From: an uncultured Sphingomonadales bacterium | Lineage (GTDB): Bacteria; Pseudomonadota; Alphaproteobacteria; Sphingomonadales; Sphingomonadaceae | Direction: 5' to 3' | NCBI GenBank assembly: GCA_903828025.1 | Contig: CAIKKO010000066.1 | Span: 1 to 11,837, forward strand | DNA: 11,837 nt | In this document: positions 7,859 through 11,837 of the stretch, one piece after another | Numbering within the stretch: the stretch's first letter is position 1 | Layout: every line of letters starts with the position of its first letter | Translations under genes and position numbers: made by a program | Notes under the pieces: generated by a model | The model's database searches: none | Told to the model about the DNA's origin: nothing | Seen by the model: only the letters and a program-made list of their open reading frames with translations

Positions 7859-7938
7859 GGGGCTGCCACTCGCGTGAGGGGGACGATTCGTGGCGGCCCA
7901 TGTAAACAAGCGGGGCGGGTTCGGCTAGGGCCCCCGGC

Positions 7939-9510
7939 TCACTTTGCCCCATTGCCCGGCCAGGCCTTCGCATCGGCGAAATAGCGCACCAGTTCGGCCT
8001 GGATCAGTACATCATCGACCATGCCGCCATAGACCACTTTCGACGCCTCGTCCGAGGGGCGATGATAGACGTTGTCCATGAACGCCTCGAGCCGCGCGGG
8101 ATCGGAATAGCTGGTGCTGACCATCACCGAGGGAACATCGTGCTGGATCAGCACCCAGCTGTCCTGCCGCTTGACGAAGGCATTGGCCGCGTCCCCCGCA
8201 GCGAGCTTGCGTTTCATCGCCTTGAGCACTGCGGCGATGCCAACATCGAGCGGAGTCATGCCGCGCCCCACCACGCTGACCGGCAGGCCGGAGGGTACCA
8301 GCCCGGTGCTGTCGACATTGAATGCGGCCACCACATTGCCCAGCGGCAGCGGCGGATTTTCGGCAAAGGCGAGCGCGCCGAGCAGCCCCAGCTCTTCACC
8401 CGTGGTCGCGACGAGATAGACATCGCGGTCAAGCGGCCGCCCTGCCGAGAGCAGCCGCGCAACCTCGGTGATCACCGCGAGGCCCGACGCATTGTCGACC
8501 GCGCCGTTGCAGATCAGATCTTCGGCGGGGGGGGCGGCGCATTTGCCGAAATGGTCCCAGTGCGCCATCAACACCACGGCCCCGGCATCATGGCGGCGGC
8601 CTTCGATCTTGCCGACCAGATTGTGCGTCTTGATCCGGGTTTCGCGGTTGGTCGCCTCGAGCGAGGCCAGAATGCCGAGCGGGCGCGAGCTGAAGCCCGG
8701 CGCGGCCCCGGCCTGCCGCAGCGCAGCCATGTCCGCGCTGCCGGCCGAGGCCAGCAGCTGCCGCGCCACCTCGGGTGTCACGAAGGCCTCGATATCGCCG
8801 CCGAGACGCTGTCCGGCCAGCGCGTAGCCTGCGCGGCGGCGGCGGGCGATCACATCATCGAGACTGCGCTCGCCGTCGAGCACTGTAAGCACGGCAGCGG
8901 CCCCGGCATCGAGCAAACGGCCAGCCCGGTCGACCGGGCGCGCGGGGGTGCTGCTGCCAGACTTGCCGACTTCAGCCTTGCCCGCTTCAGGAGGCGGGGC
9001 CTCACTGTCGAAGATGACCGCAACCCGCCCGGCAAGTTCGGTGCGCAAGGCATCGCCGCCCATGGTGCGCCCGACATACACGAGCGGCGCGCTCTCGATC
9101 AGGCTGCGCAGGCCTGAGGTGACCACGAACACCCCCGCATCCGGCACCAGAACGCGGCGGCGGCCATGGACGAACTGCGCGCGCGAGGCCTGTGGCTCGC
9201 GCTCAACCAACTCGACCGGCGCAAACCACGCATTGCCGGGATCGTTGGTGCCGGATTCGAGCCCGATATCGAACCACTCGCGGGCCAGATACCGCAAAGT
9301 GAGCGTCTCACCCGGAGTGCCCGGCTCGCGCCCGCCATATTCATCGCTCGCAAGCGTGGTGACATGCTGGCGGAGTTTGGTCTCGATCGCCGCCAACTGG
9401 CGCTTTGATGGTGAAGCCGCAGCGGCCGGTCCGGACAAAACGCCTAGAAGCAGGGCCACAAGCAGCAGCGCTGACCATCGCCGGGGTCGCCCATCCCTCC
9501 CGCAGTTCAT
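7939..9510 (-). CDS. Exported M28-family zinc peptidase with PA-like insert
   Basis: 523-residue secreted or periplasmic metallopeptidase of the M28 (aminopeptidase Y/glutamate carboxypeptidase-like) family. Residues 1-32 are a signal peptide: arginine-rich start, hydrophobic ALLLVALLLGVL, then PAAAAS. Residues about 135-260 resemble a protease-associated domain inserted before the catalytic core. Catalytic region: AHWDHFG (His317, Asp319), VDNASG (Asp339), TTGEELG (Glu372 general base, Glu373 ligand), FNVDSTG (Asp400) and YHRPSDE (His483), so both zinc sites appear complete. Cys324 and Cys334 could form a disulphide. The frame is open to a TTG at 9615, but the ATG at 9510 puts the signal peptide at the N terminus. 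First gene of the group leading to guaB. The substrate is unknown. Confidence 0.92.
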   Translation of the reverse strand: MNCGRDGRPRRWSALLLVALLLGVLSGPAAAASPSKRQLAAIETKLRQHVTTLASDEYGGREPGTPGETLTLRYLAREWFDIGLESGTNDPGNAWFAPVELVEREPQASRAQFVHGRRRVLVPDAGVFVVTSGLRSLIESAPLVYVGRTMGGDALRTELAGRVAVIFDSEAPPPEAGKAEVGKSGSSTPARPVDRAGRLLDAGAAAVLTVLDGERSLDDVIARRRRAGYALAGQRLGGDIEAFVTPEVARQLLASAGSADMAALRQAGAAPGFSSRPLGILASLEATNRETRIKTHNLVGKIEGRRHDAGAVVLMAHWDHFGKCAAPPAEDLICNGAVDNASGLAVITEVARLLSAGRPLDRDVYLVATTGEELGLLGALAFAENPPLPLGNVVAAFNVDSTGLVPSGLPVSVVGRGMTPLDVGIAAVLKAMKRKLAAGDAANAFVKRQDSWVLIQHDVPSVMVSTSYSDPARLEAFMDNVYHRPSDEASKVVYGGMVDDVLIQAELVRYFADAKAWPGNGAK

Positions 9511-9558
9511 GGGCAACGACTCATCGGCGTCTCCGAACGGCTTACCGCAAGCGCCTAG

Positions 9559-9654
9559 CTTGCAAATGCAGGGGGGCAGCGCAAGGCCCCACTGAGGACG
9601 CCGGACACGCGCCAAGCCCCTGTCGGCGCGTTGTCACTTGCATCGCAGGGGCAG
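9559..9654. repeat. Imperfect direct repeat of about 20 bp
   Basis: CTTGCA-AATGCA-GGGGGG-CAG at 9559-9579 and CTTGCA-TCGCA-GGGG-CAG at 9637-9654 align with small gaps, 78 bp apart start to start. It may be an old duplication or a pair of regulator sites. The match is short, so chance is possible. Confidence 0.3.
9607..9652 (+). other. Possible H-type RNA pseudoknot (or two competing hairpins)
   Basis: Stem 1 is ACGCGCC (9607-9613) with GGCGCGT (9625-9631). Inside its loop, GCCCCTG (9616-9622) is fully complementary to CAGGGGC (9646-9652), forming stem 2; T9623-G9645 could add a wobble pair. The connectors are 2, 2 and 14 nt, a sterically sensible H-type pseudoknot. It lies 24 bases before the Shine-Dalgarno at 9677. 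GC-rich DNA yields 7-bp complements by chance, so this is a candidate only. Confidence 0.35.
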
Positions 9655-9676
9655 TTCCGGGCAATTCGTTCCGCTC

Positions 9677-9684
9677 GAGGGAAG
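9677..9684 (+). promoter_or_regulatory. Preserved ribosome binding site of the ypfJ remnant
   Basis: GAGGGAAG ends six bases before the ATG at 9691. It is the strongest Shine-Dalgarno on this side of the window, yet it serves a broken gene, and in the same frame the 300-codon run into the next gene. Confidence 0.6.
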
Positions 9685-9690
9685 TGAACC

Positions 9691-9934
9691 ATGCGGCTCG
9701 GCCATTTTGACAATTCAATCAAGGTCGAAGACCAGCGCGGTGGCGGTTCCCAGTTTGGCGGCTCCGGGGGGCAGTACCCGCTGCGGCCGTCTTGTTACCG
9801 CGTCGATCGGCACACGCGTGTTCGGAATCAATCCGATCCAGACACGGGGCGCTCGGCGCATGGCGTGGCTGCGCAAGTGGCTGGAAACCGGGAACGTGGA
9901 CACCTGCGGCGCATCGGCCAATTCGGGTGCCTGA
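9691..9934 (+). pseudogene. ypfJ: Remnant of a YpfJ-type neutral zinc metallopeptidase gene (internal deletion plus frameshift)
   Basis: Intact YpfJ/KPN_02809-family proteins are about 280-300 residues: an N-terminal MRL-x-x-(F/M)-x-x-S-x-NVEDRRG start, a Gly-rich linker, one membrane segment ending near FGINP, a zinc domain with HExxH, and a C-terminal QR-x-x-W-x-x-x-G-x-x-(T/S)GD-x-x-x-C tail. Here the frame from 9691 reads MRLGHFDNSIKVEDQRGGG and a Gly-rich run. After the G6 tract at 9766-9771 the resemblance moves to the next frame (one extra base): RVFGINPIQ at 9815-9841, then directly RRMAWLRKWLETGNVDTC at 9854-9907 and a stop at 9932. Head, membrane segment and tail remain; the roughly 200-residue catalytic domain with HExxH is gone. 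The Shine-Dalgarno is intact. The identification rests on remembered family sequence, not on a search. Confidence 0.72.
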
Positions 9935-9984
9935 GGGAACAGAACGGCGGGCTTCGCGTTGTGCTGGTGAAACGGGGACTCCAC

Positions 9985-10593
9985 ATGACTGACTACCGCC
10001 TTGCCTTCACGCTCCTGCTCTGCGCTGCCGCGCCTGCTGCCATGGCCCAGACTGTGGTTGCCCCGCAAAACGTAACCGCAGTCGATGTCGTGACCGCACC
10101 GCTGAGCGAGCTCAACCTCAAGAAGAACGAGATTCCGCCAGTCCTGCTCGCGGCGCGCGAGCGGCCCTACGACCTCACCGGCCTGCGCGCTTGCCGGGCG
10201 ATCCAGAGCGAAGTCGGCCAGCTCAACGCCGCGCTGGGCGACGATATCGATATCACCACGGAGAAGACGCGGGACGAAAAGCGGGGCAACGCGGTGGGCA
10301 GCGTGGCCAAGTCGGTCATCAGCAGCTTCATCCCGTTTGGCGGAGTCATCCGGGAAGTTTCCGGCGCAGCGGCCAGTGAACGGCAATGGCAAGTCGCGCT
10401 CTATGCTGGCGCGAGCCGCCGGGCGTTCCTCAAGGGGTACAGGCAGGCGCGCGGCTGCCCCTATCCGGCGCGCGCGGCGTCAGCGCGCGATGTGGCAGCG
10501 GTGTCGCAAATGCGCGCTGGGGTGCAGAACGTGGACAGCGCACCCCCCGCCAAACCGGTCCGGCACAAGCGGAAGAAGCACGTGCGCCGCTGA
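9985..10593 (+). CDS. Uncharacterised exported protein with basic tail
   Basis: I do not recognise a named family. From the ATG at 9985 the product is 202 residues with a clean signal peptide (MTDYRLAFTLLLCAAAPAAM, cleavage likely after AMA at 19-21), so it is probably periplasmic. Residues 55-85 are helical. Residues 86-105 are highly charged (DDIDITTEKTRDEKR). VGSVAKSVISSFIPFGGVIREVSG (104-127) is a hydrophobic, glycine-bearing segment that may associate with membrane or be amphipathic. Cys70 and Cys158 are the only cysteines of the mature part and could pair. The tail is strongly basic (KRKKHVRR). GGGGA at 9974-9978 is a modest Shine-Dalgarno. The frame is open upstream through the ypfJ remnant to 9691; that longer form would bury the signal peptide, so I reject it as the main start. 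Confidence 0.72.
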   Translation: MTDYRLAFTLLLCAAAPAAMAQTVVAPQNVTAVDVVTAPLSELNLKKNEIPPVLLAARERPYDLTGLRACRAIQSEVGQLNAALGDDIDITTEKTRDEKRGNAVGSVAKSVISSFIPFGGVIREVSGAAASERQWQVALYAGASRRAFLKGYRQARGCPYPARAASARDVAAVSQMRAGVQNVDSAPPAKPVRHKRKKHVRR

Positions 10594-10598
10594 TAGGT

Positions 10599-10660
10599 TC
10601 AGGGTTTGGCTAAATCAGGGCTTGGCTGAATCAGGGCCTGGCTGAATCAGGGTTTGGGCT
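10599..10660. repeat. 16-bp tandem repeat derived from the cupin gene's 3' end
   Basis: Three full units, at 10599-10614, 10615-10630 and 10631-10646, follow TCAGGG-(T/C)(T/C)TGGCT-(A/G)AA. A fourth, partial copy, TCAGGGTTTGGGCT at 10647-10660, is the end of the cupin coding sequence, including its stop. On the minus strand each unit ends CCCTGA. Because 16 is one more than a multiple of three, the stops at 10647, 10631 and 10615 lie in three different frames. Probably made by replication slippage in the gap between convergent genes. Confidence 0.85.
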
Positions 10661-11036
10661 CTACGATCAGATAAACCCCGGTCGTCGTGCCGACATTGCG
10701 CACTTCGTGCCAGGCGATGCCGTCGCTCCACCATGTGTCACCGGGCTTCAAATCGCGCACCACCGTGCCGCTCGCCGTGGTGATCGCCATGGTCGAGCCG
10801 CTCAGGATATAGCCCCAATGCGGCGCATGGCGGTGGCGTTCGTGCCCCCCGCCCGGTGGAAACGTGCAGCGCAAAGTACGCAGCCGCGCGTTCTCCTTGA
10901 GCAGTTCGCACACCGGATAGCCCTGCCAGCCCGCCTGCAGCGGATCGGGCAGGGTGGATTCGGCGAGTGGCGGGGCGGCAGAGGCTGGCAGCGCAAGTAG
11001 CGCTGCCAGAAACCCTGCTGCAAACCGCACCAACAC
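10647..11036 (-). CDS. Small exported cupin-domain protein
   Basis: About 129 residues. Residues 1-21 (VRFAAGFLAALLALPASA) look like a signal peptide; residues about 50-125 form a single cupin barrel. Motif 1 is GGGHERHRHAPHWGYILSG (62-80), with His68 and His70 as likely metal ligands. The usual Glu is absent at its expected place, with HW there as in a known cupin subgroup. Motif 2 is SDGIAWHEVRN (104-114) with His110. Cys43 and Cys57 could pair in the periplasm. Metal and substrate are unknown. The start is uncertain: GTG at 11036 is taken, but GTG at 11030 and a TTG at 11042 that overlaps the sdhA stop are possible. The frame continues upstream inside sdhA without meaning. It sits immediately behind sdhA, where sdhB might be expected. 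Confidence 0.8.
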   Translation of the reverse strand: MLVRFAAGFLAALLALPASAAPPLAESTLPDPLQAGWQGYPVCELLKENARLRTLRCTFPPGGGHERHRHAPHWGYILSGSTMAITTASGTVVRDLKPGDTWWSDGIAWHEVRNVGTTTGVYLIVEPKP

Positions 11037-11038
11037 GG

Positions 11039-11837
11039 TCAATAAACGCGCTTCTTCGGCTTGATGTACTCGGCATCGTCCGTCAGCGTGTATTCGTGCA
11101 CCGGGCGGTAATCGAGCTTCACTGCGCCGCCCTTGCCGCCCCAACCGTCGAACCAGCTGGCGGTGTGCTTCATCCATTCCGCGTCGTTGCGATCAGGGAA
11201 ATCCTCGTGCGCGTGGGCGCCGCGGCTTTCCTTGCGGTTCGAGGCCGAATGCATCGTAACCGAAGCCTGCGCGATCAGGTTGTCGAGCTCCAGCGTTTCG
11301 ATGAGGTCCGAGTTCCAGATCAGCGAACGGTCCGAAACCTTGATGTCGGTCATCCGCTCATAGGTCGCGGCAAGCTTGACCTTGCCCTCGTTCATCAGCT
11401 CGTCGGTGCGGAACACCGCCGCGTGGGCCGACATCGTGCGCTGCATTTCGAGACGCACGGTCGCTGTCGGCGAGCCGCCGTTGGCATGACGGAACGTGTC
11501 GAGCCGGGTGAGCGCGAGGTCGGCGCTGTCCTTGGGCAAGGCCTTGTGCGACGAGCCGGGCTTGATGATTTCCTTGAGGCGCAGGCCAGTCGCGCGGCCG
11601 AACACGACAAGGTCGATCAGCGAGTTGGAGCCCAAACGGTTCGCGCCGTGGACCGAAACGCAGGCCGCTTCACCCACCGCGAACAGGCCAGGGATGATCG
11701 TTTCCGGGTTGCCATCCGCGCCGATTGTCACGACTTCGCCGTGATAATTGCACGGAATTCCGCCCATGTTGTAGTGCACCGTGGGCACGACCGGCAGCGG
11801 CTGGCGTGTCAGATCGACGCCCGCGAAAATCTTGCCG
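11039..11837 (-). CDS. sdhA: Succinate dehydrogenase flavoprotein subunit SdhA, C-terminal part
   Basis: The last 265 codons of SdhA; the N-terminal FAD-binding half lies beyond the right edge. SdhA oxidises succinate to fumarate through covalently bound FAD in membrane complex II. Seen: VHYNMGGIP near fragment residues 20-28, with the conserved active-site His; GEAACVSVHGANRLGSNSL (55-73), with the Arg that acts in catalysis in the family; LVVFGRATG after it; and the C-terminal NRKESRGAHAHEDFPDRND with conserved Arg/His residues. The C terminus KKRVY is usual for SdhA. The annotated edge is the window edge; complete codons begin at 11836. The next gene is the cupin, one or two bases after the stop, so sdhB does not follow within this window. 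Confidence 0.96.
   Translation of the reverse strand, partial: GKIFAGVDLTRQPLPVVPTVHYNMGGIPCNYHGEVVTIGADGNPETIIPGLFAVGEAACVSVHGANRLGSNSLIDLVVFGRATGLRLKEIIKPGSSHKALPKDSADLALTRLDTFRHANGGSPTATVRLEMQRTMSAHAAVFRTDELMNEGKVKLAATYERMTDIKVSDRSLIWNSDLIETLELDNLIAQASVTMHSASNRKESRGAHAHEDFPDRNDAEWMKHTASWFDGWGGKGGAVKLDYRPVHEYTLTDDAEYIKPKKRVY

Larger units (their letters stand above)
9511..9690. promoter_or_regulatory. Divergent intergenic region between the M28 gene and the ypfJ remnant
   Basis: 180 bp with no gene. It should contain the promoter of the M28-guaB group (minus strand) and the old promoter of the ypfJ remnant (plus strand). No convincing -35/-10 pair was found. It holds an imperfect direct repeat and a possible RNA pseudoknot, both listed separately, and a good Shine-Dalgarno at 9677-9684. 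Confidence 0.4.

Noticed and set aside
7859..7938. Promoter or hairpin ahead of guaB
   Set aside because: The gap has a GGGCCC palindrome and a 3-bp stem with a GCGA loop, but no convincing promoter boxes or stable structure.
6446..7984. 512-codon open frame opposite guaB
   Set aside because: It mirrors guaB codon by codon, is rich in Arg/His/Asp as antisense frames of GC-rich genes are, and has no recognisable domain. The complete GuaB motifs on the other strand explain the DNA.
8062..9117. 351-codon plus-strand open frame opposite the M28 peptidase
   Set aside because: Antisense shadow; all catalytic motifs lie on the minus strand.
9511..9615. N-terminal extension of the M28 peptidase back to a TTG at 9615
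   Set aside because: It would place the signal peptide more than 35 residues inside the protein; the ATG at 9510 gives a normal exported precursor.
10599..10660. CRISPR-like array
   Set aside because: Units are contiguous 16-bp copies without spacers and derive from the neighbouring gene end.

Overview
The window is dense, GC-rich, chromosomal DNA of an alphaproteobacterium. Gene content and protein style (an M28 peptidase with signal peptide, a fused 2-oxoacid:ferredoxin oxidoreductase, guaB followed by an RsmB-type methyltransferase, RppH/IalA, SdhA) point to Sphingomonadales (Erythrobacter/Novosphingobium-like). This placement is inferred from protein character, not from a marker gene. 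Nearly all genes are housekeeping. There is no IS element, phage gene, CRISPR array, tRNA or rRNA.

Layout. (1) 1-2869, minus strand: korA then korB, a two-subunit 2-oxoglutarate(2-oxoacid):ferredoxin oxidoreductase, with korB running off the left edge. (2) 2870-3122: divergent intergenic region holding a long imperfect hairpin just before the next gene. (3) 3123-4603, plus strand: HSL-type alpha/beta hydrolase and rppH, overlapping by ATGA. (4) 4626-9510, minus strand: four co-directional genes, transcribed in the order M28 peptidase, guaB, RsmB/NOP methyltransferase, exported TPR protein. (5) 9511-9984: mostly non-coding. It contains a possible RNA pseudoknot, a preserved ribosome binding site, and the wreck of a YpfJ-type zinc metallopeptidase gene: both ends recognisable, the catalytic middle deleted, one frameshift. 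(6) 9985-10593, plus strand: an uncharacterised exported protein. (7) 10599-10660: a 16-bp tandem repeat that copies the 3' end of the neighbouring cupin gene. (8) 10647-11837, minus strand: sdhA (C-terminal part) followed directly by a small exported cupin.

Functional links. KorAB and SdhA both act in the TCA cycle at or after 2-oxoglutarate. GuaB (GMP synthesis) and the RNA m5C methyltransferase probably share a transcript. RppH controls mRNA 5'-end triphosphates. The window does not reveal a convincing new multigene system. The items most worth following up are the YpfJ remnant and its in-frame run into the downstream gene, the two structured leader candidates, and the stop-codon-bearing tandem repeat.
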